Shown: one piece after another, positions 24,515 through 31,624 of the stretch
How the letters are laid out: each line of letters opens with the position of its first letter
Position numbering within the stretch: the first letter of the stretch is position 1
DNA from: Escherichia boydii
Lineage (GTDB): Bacteria; Pseudomonadota; Gammaproteobacteria; Enterobacterales; Enterobacteriaceae
Reading direction: 5' to 3'
Length of the DNA: 64,000 nt
Assembly (NCBI GenBank): GCA_041890495.1
Contig: CP169086.1
Span: 1,240,001-1,304,000 of the forward strand
The notes under the pieces: generated by a model
Databases searched by the model: none
Told to the model about the DNA's origin: nothing
Seen by the model: the letters and a program-made list of their open reading frames with translations, nothing else
Made by a program: the position numbers and the translations under genes

Positions 24515-26590
24515 ATGGCAAAGGATACAAGGTTTGAAGTTCGGGCCGGTCATGGCCAACAGCTGGGTGCGAATTATGATGGGAAAGGGGTCAACTTCGC
24601 GCTGTTCTCCGCTCACGCCGAGCGGGTGGAACTCTGTCTGTTCGATCCGTCCGGGAAAACGGAAATCGCCCGGCTGACGCTCCCGGAGTATACCCATGAA
24701 GTCTGGCACGGCTATGTGCCTGACCTGAAGCCGGGGGCGCTGTACGGCTATCGCGTCTACGGCCCCTACGACCCGGAAAACGGTCATCGCTTCAACCCGC
24801 ATAAGCTGCTTATCGACCCCTATGCCCGCGAACTGGTGGGCGATATCGACTGGAACGACGCCCATTTCGGCTATGAGCTGGGGCATGACGAGCTGGATTT
24901 GAGCTTTGACACCCGCGACAGCGCGCCGTTTACGCCGAAATGCCGGGTCATTGACCCGAACGCCTTTGACTGGCAGGACAACAACCGGCCGAACGTGCCC
25001 TGGCCGCATACCGTTGTTTATGAGAGCCACGTGAAAGGCTTTACCCAGATGAACCCGGCCATTCCGCCCGAGCTGCGCGGCACGTTTGAAGGCATGGGGC
25101 ATAAAGCCTCGGTCGACTATATAAAAAGCCTCGGCATTACCTCGGTGGAGCTGCTGCCGGTTCACTGGTTCCCGGACGATCAGCACCTGCTCGACCGGGG
25201 CCTGAAGAACTTTTGGGGCTATAACACGCTCGGCTTTTTTGCTCCGGCGTCGCGCTACTACGGCCGGGCGGGGATCCAGGGCTTTCGCGACATGGTGCGC
25301 GCCTATCATGACGCGGGCATCGAGGTGATTCTGGACGTGGTGTACAACCACACGGCGGAAGGGAACGAGCTTGGCCCGACGCTTTCGTTTAAGGGGATTG
25401 ATAATTACAGCTATTACCGCACGCTCCCGGACCAGCACCGGTATTACATCAACGACACCGGGACGGGAAATACGGTCAACACCTCGCATCCGCGCGTGCT
25501 GCAGATGGTGATGGACTCCCTGCGCTACTGGGCGGAATCGATGCACATTGACGGCTTTCGTTTCGACCTCGGGACGATTCTGGGCCGCGAGCCCGAAGGG
25601 TTTGACCCGCGCGGCGGTTTCTTCGACGCCATGACTCAGGATCCGGTCTTATCCCGACTGAAGCTGATTGGTGAACCCTGGGATATTGGTCCCGGCGGCT
25701 ATCAGGTGGGCGGATTCCCGCCGGGCTGGGGGGAATGGAACGACAAATACCGCGATACCGTTCGCGAGTACTGGAAGGGGGATAACGTCTCCACGGACTT
25801 TGCCGCGCGTCTGCTCGGTTCCGGCGATCTGTACGATCTGCGCGGCCGCCGCCCGTGGGCCAGCGTCAACTTCATCACCGCCCATGACGGCTTTACGCTG
25901 AATGACCTGGTGTCGTACAACGAGAAGCATAACGCCGATAACGGCGAGGACAATAACGACGGGCATAACGATAACCGATCGTACAACTACGGCGAGGAAG
26001 GGCCAACCGAGAATCCGGATATCATCGCCACCCGGGAGCGGCAGAAGCGTAACTTCCTGACCACGCTGCTGTTCTCCCACGGCACGCCGATGCTGCTGGC
26101 GGGGGACGAGTTTGGCCGTACGCAAAAGGGCAACAATAACGGCTACTGCCAGGACAGTGAGATCTCATGGATCGACTGGAAAGGGATGTCCGAAAATGAC
26201 GCCGCGCTGCGCGAGTTTACCCGGCGGTTGATTGCCCTGCGCGCATCGCAGCCGTTATTGCGTCGTGAAAGCTGGCGCGACGGGCTGGAGATCCGCTGGT
26301 TCAATGCCGGAGGCGGCGCGCAGCAGGCCGAGCAGTGGGATGAAGGCTCGACGCTTGGAGTCTCCATCAGCAGGCCGGACCTTCGGCAGGAGGACGGTAT
26401 CTGGCACGACGTGCTGATGCTGTTCAACCCGTTTGAAGGCACCGTGCCGTTCCAGATCCCGCAGTTTGGCGAAGGGGGATGGGTGCTGGAGCTGTCTACG
26501 GCGGATGACGCTGCCACCGGGACAGCGATCACCGAAACCGCTGAGTACGATCTGGCCGGGCGCAGCATTACGCTGTTCCGACGTCCTTAA
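24515..26590 (+). CDS. glgX: Glycogen debranching enzyme GlgX/TreX
   Basis: This 691-residue GH13_11 isoamylase-type enzyme cleaves alpha-1,6 branches. It has the N-terminal CBM48 (GANYDGKGVNFALFSAHAER) and catalytic regions VILDVVYNHTAEGNELGP, DGFRFDLGTILGREP (nucleophile Asp), KLIGEPWDIGPGGYQVGGFP (acid Glu) and FITAHDGFTLNDLVSYNEKH. It is the third gene of the trehalose operon and supplies linear maltodextrins for TreY/TreZ. E. coli usually has glgX in the glycogen operon, so this operonic copy is functionally TreX. Confidence 0.94.
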   Translation: MAKDTRFEVRAGHGQQLGANYDGKGVNFALFSAHAERVELCLFDPSGKTEIARLTLPEYTHEVWHGYVPDLKPGALYGYRVYGPYDPENGHRFNPHKLLIDPYARELVGDIDWNDAHFGYELGHDELDLSFDTRDSAPFTPKCRVIDPNAFDWQDNNRPNVPWPHTVVYESHVKGFTQMNPAIPPELRGTFEGMGHKASVDYIKSLGITSVELLPVHWFPDDQHLLDRGLKNFWGYNTLGFFAPASRYYGRAGIQGFRDMVRAYHDAGIEVILDVVYNHTAEGNELGPTLSFKGIDNYSYYRTLPDQHRYYINDTGTGNTVNTSHPRVLQMVMDSLRYWAESMHIDGFRFDLGTILGREPEGFDPRGGFFDAMTQDPVLSRLKLIGEPWDIGPGGYQVGGFPPGWGEWNDKYRDTVREYWKGDNVSTDFAARLLGSGDLYDLRGRRPWASVNFITAHDGFTLNDLVSYNEKHNADNGEDNNDGHNDNRSYNYGEEGPTENPDIIATRERQKRNFLTTLLFSHGTPMLLAGDEFGRTQKGNNNGYCQDSEISWIDWKGMSENDAALREFTRRLIALRASQPLLRRESWRDGLEIRWFNAGGGAQQAEQWDEGSTLGVSISRPDLRQEDGIWHDVLMLFNPFEGTVPFQIPQFGEGGWVLELSTADDAATGTAITETAEYDLAGRSITLFRRP

Positions 26591-27136
26591 TTACAGTGAC
26601 GCCGCCGCCCGGGCGGCGGTGTCATACAGGGAGGAGATCGTGCGTAACAGCTGCGCGGTCTCGCCAATCGACTTCCCGGCAATGCCGCTCTCAGCGTGGA
26701 TCGCAATCAGACACGCTTCCCGCACGTCACGGTATTTCATGCACAACGCTTTCCCTTCCTCCGTGGTAGAGAAAAAGAGCTCTTTACCCGCTTTCTCGCT
26801 CGTCACGTAGCCTGCTTTGACCAGCTTTTTCAGGGCATAAGTCACCACGTGGGTATCTTCCACGTTGAGGACGAAGCAGATATCGGCCAGCTTTTTCTTG
26901 CGGTCGCGGTGGTTCACGTGATGCAGCAGCGAAACGTCAAAAGCACCCATATCGGGCTCGCCGGCAGCCGTCATGCAGCGCACCATCCATTTGTTAAACG
27001 CGTTGCTGGTCATGATCAGCGCGTATTCCAGCTCTGATAACTCCGCGCAGCGCTCGGACACCAGATGGCGGGATGAGACGATCCGGCCATCGTTGATATC
27101 GTCGCGATCGGGTGAATCACTCTTTTTCGAGGTCAT
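26591..27136 (-). CDS. MarR-like winged-helix DNA-binding protein
   Basis: The protein starts at ATG 27136 (MTSKKSDSPDRDDINDGRIV), where AAGGAA lies 4 bases upstream, and has about 181 residues. A MarR-type core covers ALIMTSNAFNKWMVRCMTAA, FDVSLLHHVNHRDRKKKLAD, ICFVLNVEDTHVVTYALKKL and VKAGYVTSEKAGKELFFSTT; the last two are the recognition helix and wing. This is the family of predicted winged-helix proteins widespread in Enterobacteriaceae with no known ligand. It converges on glgX and is divergent from the DUF969 operon, which it may regulate (inference). Confidence 0.8.
   Translation of the reverse strand: MTSKKSDSPDRDDINDGRIVSSRHLVSERCAELSELEYALIMTSNAFNKWMVRCMTAAGEPDMGAFDVSLLHHVNHRDRKKKLADICFVLNVEDTHVVTYALKKLVKAGYVTSEKAGKELFFSTTEEGKALCMKYRDVREACLIAIHAESGIAGKSIGETAQLLRTISSLYDTAARAAASL
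26598..26623. terminator. GC-rich palindrome at the end of convergent glgX and MarR-like gene
   Basis: CCGCCGCCC and GGGCGGCGG form a 9-bp perfect stem with no loop bases between the arms, extended by GAC/GTC flanks. It overlaps the 3' end of the MarR-like coding sequence and begins 8 bases after the glgX stop. It could act as a bidirectional terminator, though a clear T tract is lacking. Confidence 0.45.
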
Positions 27137-27335
27137 AACGTTCCTTAGCCAGAAATGTAAACTCATCGATAAAATAAGAACATTTTATTGATAATTTGTT
27201 TACATGTTTTTGAGGTTCAGATATAGCTTTTTAGCGCAGGTTTTCCGAAACCTGACGAAAAACACAACATCGCTCGCCGCAAATTAAAAAAATAGCCGTC
27301 GGCGCGCAACGCTCACTTTGGATAGGGTAAACGTT

Positions 27336-28058
27336 ATGGACGGTACTACGCTGTTGCCGCTGATCGGGATACCGATCGTGGTTATTGGTTTTGCACTGCG
27401 CTTCAACCCGCTGCTGGTGGTCGTGGTGGCGGGGCTGGCGACGGGTCTGCTGGTCGGGATGGATTTCGGCATGCTGCTGGAGACCTTTGGCGAAAAATTC
27501 GTCAATAGCCGGTCGCTGGCGACCTTCATCCTGATCCTGCCGGTGATTGGTCTGCTGGAATATTACGGGCTTAAGGAGCGCGCCCAGGCCTGGGTGGCGA
27601 AGATCGCCAGCGCTACCTCGGCGCGTATTCTGATGCTCTATTTTGTCGCGCGGGAAGGCACCGCCGCGCTGGGCCTGATGTCGCTGGGCGGTCACGCGCA
27701 GACGGTGCGCCCGCTGCTGGCGCCGATGGCCGAAGGGGCGGCGCTGAACGAATATGGCGAGCTTCCGCAGCACATTCGCGACAAAATCAAAGCCCACGCC
27801 GCCGCGTGCGACAACATCGCGGTCTTCTTTGGGGAAGATATCTTTATTGCCTTCGGGGCGGTGCTGCTGATCGACGCGTTCCTGAAAGAGAATGGTATTC
27901 AGGGCATTGAACCGCTGCATATCGGCCTGTGGGCCATTCCAACCGCCATTGCGGCATTGATTATTCATATGACGCGCCTGCTGCGCCTCGATGCCAGCAT
28001 CCGTCGCGACGTCATGGCCTGGCGTGCAGAGCAGGGTACGCAGGAGGCCGCACAATGA
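27336..28058 (+). CDS. DUF969 family membrane protein (putative transporter subunit)
   Basis: This protein of 240 residues from ATG 27336 has about six hydrophobic helices: LLPLIGIPIVVIGFALRF, LLVVVVAGLATGLLVGMDFG, LATFILILPVIGLLEYYGLK, FGAVLLIDAFLKENG and IGLWAIPTAIAALIIHMTRL. The conserved family segment LYFVAREGTAALGLMSLGGH followed by AQTVRPLLAPMAEGAA is present. DUF969 and DUF979 proteins always occur as a pair and look like two halves of one transporter. In other bacteria the pair clusters with 5-oxoproline or pyroglutamyl-peptidase genes, which hints at 5-oxoproline transport. The start overlaps nothing upstream; its end overlaps the DUF979 gene by 4 bases. Confidence 0.88.
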   Translation: MDGTTLLPLIGIPIVVIGFALRFNPLLVVVVAGLATGLLVGMDFGMLLETFGEKFVNSRSLATFILILPVIGLLEYYGLKERAQAWVAKIASATSARILMLYFVAREGTAALGLMSLGGHAQTVRPLLAPMAEGAALNEYGELPQHIRDKIKAHAAACDNIAVFFGEDIFIAFGAVLLIDAFLKENGIQGIEPLHIGLWAIPTAIAALIIHMTRLLRLDASIRRDVMAWRAEQGTQEAAQ

Positions 28059-29041
28059 TGACGCTTATCACCATTAACCGCGTGTACTACCTGATTGGCT
28101 TTGTCGTGATGCTGCTGGTCGTGATGACCCTGCGCGATCGCGCCAATCCGAAGCGTTTTACCACCGCGCTGTTCTGGTTCTTGTTTGGCGGGATCTTCCT
28201 GTTTGGCGATCTGATGGTGCAGGAGCTGGGGAAATCGCTGGCGTACCGGATTATCGGCGGTGGCGTTATCGTTATCGCGCTGCTGGCGGGTTTTGGTCTG
28301 GTCGGGAAAGGGCACTATAAAATGTCGACCGAGGAGGAGCGCGTTGCCTCATCGAACCGGCTCAAAAACTGGCTGTTCCTGCCCGCGCTGATGATCCCGG
28401 TGGTGACGGTGCTGGGAACGTTATTCCTGAAGGGCGTTTCGGTCGGCGGCGTGTTTCTGCTCGATCAGAAGCAGCTTACCCTGGCGGCGCTTTGCGTGGC
28501 CTGCGTCGCGGCGATCCTCACCGGCTGGTGGCTGACCAAAGGCACACCGCTGCATGCCGTTCGTCAGTCCCGTCGTCTTGTCGACACCATCGGCTGGGCG
28601 GTGATCCTGCCGCAGATGCTGGCCATGCTTGGCGGCGTGTTCGTGGTGGCCAACACGGGTGATTCGGTACAGAAGGTGGTGAGCCTGTTTGTGAACCCGG
28701 ATAGCCGCTTCATGCTGGTGGTGATTTACTGCGTGGGCATGGCGCTGTTTACCATGATCATGGGTAACGCCTTTGCGGCCTTCCCGGTGTTAAGTGCCGG
28801 TATCGCCTTGCCGTTTCTGATCAACGTGCATCACGGCAACCCGGCGCCGCTGCTGGCGATTGGCATGTACGCGGGCTACTGCGGTACGCTGATGACGCCG
28901 ATGGCCGCGAACTTCAATATCGTTCCCGCCGCGCTGCTGGAGCTGAAAGACAAATATCAGGTGATCAAGATCCAGATCCCGACCGCGTTAACCCTGCTGG
29001 TGGTGAACGTGTTCCTCATGTATTTCCTCGTGTTTCGCTAA
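28055..29041 (+). CDS. DUF979 family membrane protein (putative transporter subunit)
   Basis: This protein of 328 residues starts at ATG 28055 (MMTLITINRVYYLIGFVVML), overlapping the DUF969 stop (ATGA). Eight to ten hydrophobic helices follow, with the family landmarks IGWAVILPQMLAMLGGVFVV, MIMGNAFAAFPVLSAGIALP and MYAGYCGTLMTPMAANFNIV. Paired with DUF969, it probably forms one permease. There is no direct biochemical assignment known to me, so transport of 5-oxoproline or a small organic acid is only suggested by gene-neighbourhood knowledge. Confidence 0.88.
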   Translation: MMTLITINRVYYLIGFVVMLLVVMTLRDRANPKRFTTALFWFLFGGIFLFGDLMVQELGKSLAYRIIGGGVIVIALLAGFGLVGKGHYKMSTEEERVASSNRLKNWLFLPALMIPVVTVLGTLFLKGVSVGGVFLLDQKQLTLAALCVACVAAILTGWWLTKGTPLHAVRQSRRLVDTIGWAVILPQMLAMLGGVFVVANTGDSVQKVVSLFVNPDSRFMLVVIYCVGMALFTMIMGNAFAAFPVLSAGIALPFLINVHHGNPAPLLAIGMYAGYCGTLMTPMAANFNIVPAALLELKDKYQVIKIQIPTALTLLVVNVFLMYFLVFR

Positions 29042-29050
29042 GGAGCTGTT

Positions 29051-30046
29051 ATGGAATTAACGCAACATCAGGCTGACGCGTTTGCCCGCATGCCTTTGAC
29101 CTATTTGCGCCAGGAATACCCGAACCACATCATGCACCTGCTGAATGATGATGGTGACGTTCTACCGCCCCGCGAACTGCACCCGATTTTCTACGGCTGT
29201 TTCGACTGGCACTCGGCGGTGCACGGCTACTGGCTGCTGCTGCGCTGCGTGCGCCTTTTCCCGGAACTGCCGAGCAGGGAAGCGGTCGTCGCGCTTTTTG
29301 ACGAGCACATGACCGAAGAGAACGTGGCGAAGGAGCTGGCCTATTTCACCGCGCCGTTCCGCGCCTCGTTTGAGCGTCCGTATGGCTACGGCTGGCTGCT
29401 GGCGCTGGCCCAGGAGCTGAAACAGTCGTCGCTGCCGCAGGCCGCGGGCTGGTACGAGACGCTGGAGCCGCTCACCCAGGATATTCGCAACCGGCTGGTG
29501 GATTACCTCGGTAAGCTCACCTATCCGATCCGCGTCGGGACGCACTACAACACGGCGTTTGCCCTCGCGCTGGCGCTCGATTACGGTCGCATCGTGGGAG
29601 ACAAGGCGCTTGAGCAGGCGATTCTGGCGGCGGCGGAGCGGTTCTATCTCGCCGATACGCGCTATCCGGCACACTACGAACCCGGCGGAGACGAGTATAT
29701 TTCCGGCGCGCTGACGGAAGCGCTGCTAATGAGCAAGGTGTCTGAAGACTTTCTGGCCTGGTTTGACGCGTTTCTGCCGGATGTGGGGGCCGTTACGGCA
29801 CTGATGAACCCGGCGGAAGTGAGCGATCGTACCGACCCGAAAATTGCCCATCTGGACGGGTTAAACCTCAGCCGCGCGTGGTGTATGAAGCACATTGCGA
29901 AAGCGCTTCCTGCCAGCCACCCGGCGCAGCAGGCGCTACGCGAGGCGGTGACGAAACATCTGGCCGCTAGCGTCGGGCATGTGGTCGGCAGCCACTACAG
30001 CGGCGGACACTGGCTGGCGAGCTTTGCGCTGCTGGCGCTGGAATAA
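29051..30046 (+). CDS. DUF2891 family protein
   Basis: This 331-residue soluble protein of unknown function begins 9 bases after the DUF979 stop, with AAGGAG before the ATG, as third gene of the operon. Conserved-looking stretches are HPIFYGCFDWHSAVHGYWLL, YGYGWLLALAQELKQSSLPQ, GTHYNTAFALALALDYGRIV and HYEPGGDEYISGALTEALLM. Repeated W/Y-rich helices suggest an alpha/alpha-toroid like that of glycan- or aldose-processing enzymes. Its constant company with DUF969/DUF979 suggests that it acts on the transported substrate. Confidence 0.88.
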   Translation: MELTQHQADAFARMPLTYLRQEYPNHIMHLLNDDGDVLPPRELHPIFYGCFDWHSAVHGYWLLLRCVRLFPELPSREAVVALFDEHMTEENVAKELAYFTAPFRASFERPYGYGWLLALAQELKQSSLPQAAGWYETLEPLTQDIRNRLVDYLGKLTYPIRVGTHYNTAFALALALDYGRIVGDKALEQAILAAAERFYLADTRYPAHYEPGGDEYISGALTEALLMSKVSEDFLAWFDAFLPDVGAVTALMNPAEVSDRTDPKIAHLDGLNLSRAWCMKHIAKALPASHPAQQALREAVTKHLAASVGHVVGSHYSGGHWLASFALLALE

Positions 30047-30066
30047 ATAAACGCGCCGTCTTTCTT

Positions 30067-30099
30067 GCCGGGTGGCGCTGCGCTTACCCGGCCTACATT
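30067..30099. repeat. REP (repetitive extragenic palindromic) element
   Basis: GCCGGGT, a GCGCT-rich centre and ACCCGGC, followed by CTACA, match the enterobacterial REP consensus. The perfect outer stem pairs 30067-30073 with 30086-30092. It lies 20 bases after the DUF2891 stop and may stabilise the operon transcript or terminate it. It marks the left edge of the AT-rich toxin island. Confidence 0.85.
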
Positions 30100-30145
30100 G
30101 TGCAACGCTTACCTGCAGGCCGCGCAGGGCGCAGGCTAGATTTCT

Positions 30146-30667
30146 TTGATTTTTAATGCGATTAATACCTTAGTCGGATATTTTTCCGTCATTTCTCTGG
30201 AAACAGATATCTTTTTTACCATCGCAAAAGTGTACGATACTCGGCCACATACCCACAGTGGATGGATGGTTAATATGGCTGTTATACCTTTGTTGCCTAA
30301 AGAAGGAATCGCACTTGTGTTGGCAAACATGAGGATTGCAAGAGCGCATGGTATGAGTAGAAACATGGCTATCCCTACAACCTATCTTTGGTTTTATCAA
30401 AAAGTAAGAAATAAGGGGCCGTGGGATTACAAGCAGGGACACCCTGAGTTAGCAAATTTTGGGAACTTCAATTATGGTTCGGCTGGTTATGCCGCCGGGA
30501 TACCATCAAAAACGCTATTGATGGGGGCTGGATGGGCGCAGGAAAGAGCTAAAACCTCCAAAAAGAAATGGGGGCACTGGTATCAAAAACCGCCTTATGG
30601 GGATGATCCTCACGATCAGTTTTGGATAAGGCAAGGTATAGAATATGCAAAGAAATACGGTTATTAA
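30146..30667 (+). CDS. Orphan polymorphic toxin, type 44 toxin domain
   Basis: The frame is up to 173 residues. The first possible start is TTG at 30146, but ATG at 30266 or 30275 is equally possible, so the N-terminus is uncertain. The C-terminal part matches what I know of the polymorphic toxin type 44 domain: PLLPKEGIALVLANMRIARA, TTYLWFYQKVRNKGPWDYKQ, FGNFNYGSAGYAAGIPSKTL and YGDDPHDQFWIRQGIEYAKK. Such domains are usually carried at the C-terminus of large secreted proteins or T6SS effectors and are predicted nucleases. Here no delivery domain precedes it. The region is visibly AT-richer than the flanks, consistent with horizontal transfer. A small membrane protein and hcp follow. Confidence 0.75.
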   Translation: MIFNAINTLVGYFSVISLETDIFFTIAKVYDTRPHTHSGWMVNMAVIPLLPKEGIALVLANMRIARAHGMSRNMAIPTTYLWFYQKVRNKGPWDYKQGHPELANFGNFNYGSAGYAAGIPSKTLLMGAGWAQERAKTSKKKWGHWYQKPPYGDDPHDQFWIRQGIEYAKKYGY

Positions 30668-31079
30668 ACGGCTTCATTTCTTACTCACAACGATTCTATT
30701 GCTCGTTGTTTGTGGGTTTCTGACATATCAATACTATTTTAATGCACCTCCTCACGATAGTTTTGTCAGCAAACAGAAACTCTCTGATACCGTCACACTG
30801 TACATAACAAAGTATGATGATGGGGACGCTACGGTGTCGGGTGTTTACCGCTTCTACTTAGATAAAGACAACAGCGGGAACATTATGAAAGCCCTTGAAG
30901 ATCGATCACCATTCCTTGAAGCCAACACAAGCAATGTTACTGCTTCAGCTTATGGGAGCACGGTAAATATAAAAATCACTGGCAAGGTTTATTCATTCAC
31001 TAATTCTGATCTGTTCTATGCAGATGGTGTAGCGATCATGCCTGTAATTAACCTCATAGCCAATGGAATAAGAGATTAA
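30645..31079 (+). CDS. Probable immunity protein, membrane-anchored
   Basis: The 144-residue product overlaps the toxin gene by 23 bases. It has one N-terminal transmembrane segment (LHFLLTTILLLVVCGFLTYQ) and a soluble domain of about 110 residues facing the periplasm, rich in beta strands (SDTVTLYITKYDDGDATVSG, NIKITGKVYSFTNSDLFYAD). No family was recognised. The position directly after a toxin domain gene, the overlap and the small size are the usual signs of an immunity protein. A periplasmic location is odd for a nuclease toxin, which acts in the cytoplasm, so the pairing may be imperfect or the toxin may act differently. Confidence 0.6.
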   Translation: MQRNTVIKRLHFLLTTILLLVVCGFLTYQYYFNAPPHDSFVSKQKLSDTVTLYITKYDDGDATVSGVYRFYLDKDNSGNIMKALEDRSPFLEANTSNVTASAYGSTVNIKITGKVYSFTNSDLFYADGVAIMPVINLIANGIRD

Positions 31080-31100
31080 TCAAAATAAGGAGTTACAGAA

Positions 31101-31592
31101 ATGGCTGTACCAGTACACCTCTTTTTGAAAGACGATGGCGGAGCAATGATCCGTGGCGGTTCTGATGTTGCAGACCGTGAAGGAAGTATAGAGCTCAGAG
31201 ATCTGATTCATAACCTTAGCATTCCAACAGATGATGCCACGGGTAAACTTACAGGTACAAGGCAACACTCAGCTTTCAGTTTAACAAAAGCAATTGATTC
31301 ATCTTCACCCTATCTATATAAAGCAGTCGCTACAGGTCAGACGCTTCATAGTGCTGAATTAAAGTTCTACCACATCAATGATGCTGGTCAGGAAGTGGAA
31401 TACTTCAACATCCTTATGGAATGAGTGAAAGTCATTTCAATAACACCAATAATGCATGATACAAGAGATTGTCCCGGTACTGGTCACATAGAAAATGTAT
31501 CTTTGCGATATGCAAAAATCACATGGAAAATTCTGGACGGAAATATTCAGTACACTGATGCGTGGAACGAACGCCCTACAGCCTATGCGTAA
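31101..31592 (+). pseudogene. hcp: hcp (T6SS tube protein), interrupted by an in-frame TGA
   Basis: From ATG 31101, with AAGGAG upstream, the frame reads as a Hcp of the effector-carrier type: LFLKDDGGAMIRGGSDVADR, EGSIELRDLIHNLSIPTDDA, TGKLTGTRQHSAFSLTKAID and HINDAGQEVEYFNILME. A TGA at 31422-31424 then stops it after 107 residues. The same frame continues without another stop for 55 codons to TAA at 31590: VKVISITPIMHDTRD, VSLRYAKITWK and YTDAWNERPTAYA, which is a normal Hcp C-terminus. The full length of about 163 matches Hcp. At this point homologues have glycine (E-G/N-V-K-V), so GGA to TGA is the simplest change. The truncated product would lack the last strands of the ring. Confidence 0.85.
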
Positions 31593-31598
31593 AAACGA

Positions 31599-31618
31599 GC
31601 AGCGCCTCTCGGCGCTGC
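31599..31618. terminator. Perfect 8-bp hairpin between hcp and the MFS gene
   Basis: GCAGCGCC, a TCTC loop and GGCGCTGC form a strong stem 6 bases after the hcp reading frame and 6 bases beyond the MFS stop. It probably terminates both convergent transcripts. Confidence 0.75.
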
Positions 31619-31624
31619 AATAGT

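Noticed and set aside
30136..30366. Leftward frame of 76 codons (ending KVLIALKIKEI) opposite the toxin N-terminus
   Set aside because: It looks slightly protein-like, but has no ribosome site or partner and overlaps the toxin frame. It might be a worn gene end, but evidence is too weak.
31422..31424. Selenocysteine or programmed readthrough codon in hcp
   Set aside because: Homologues have glycine, not cysteine, at this place, and I saw no SECIS-like hairpin directly after the TGA; a nonsense mutation is simpler.
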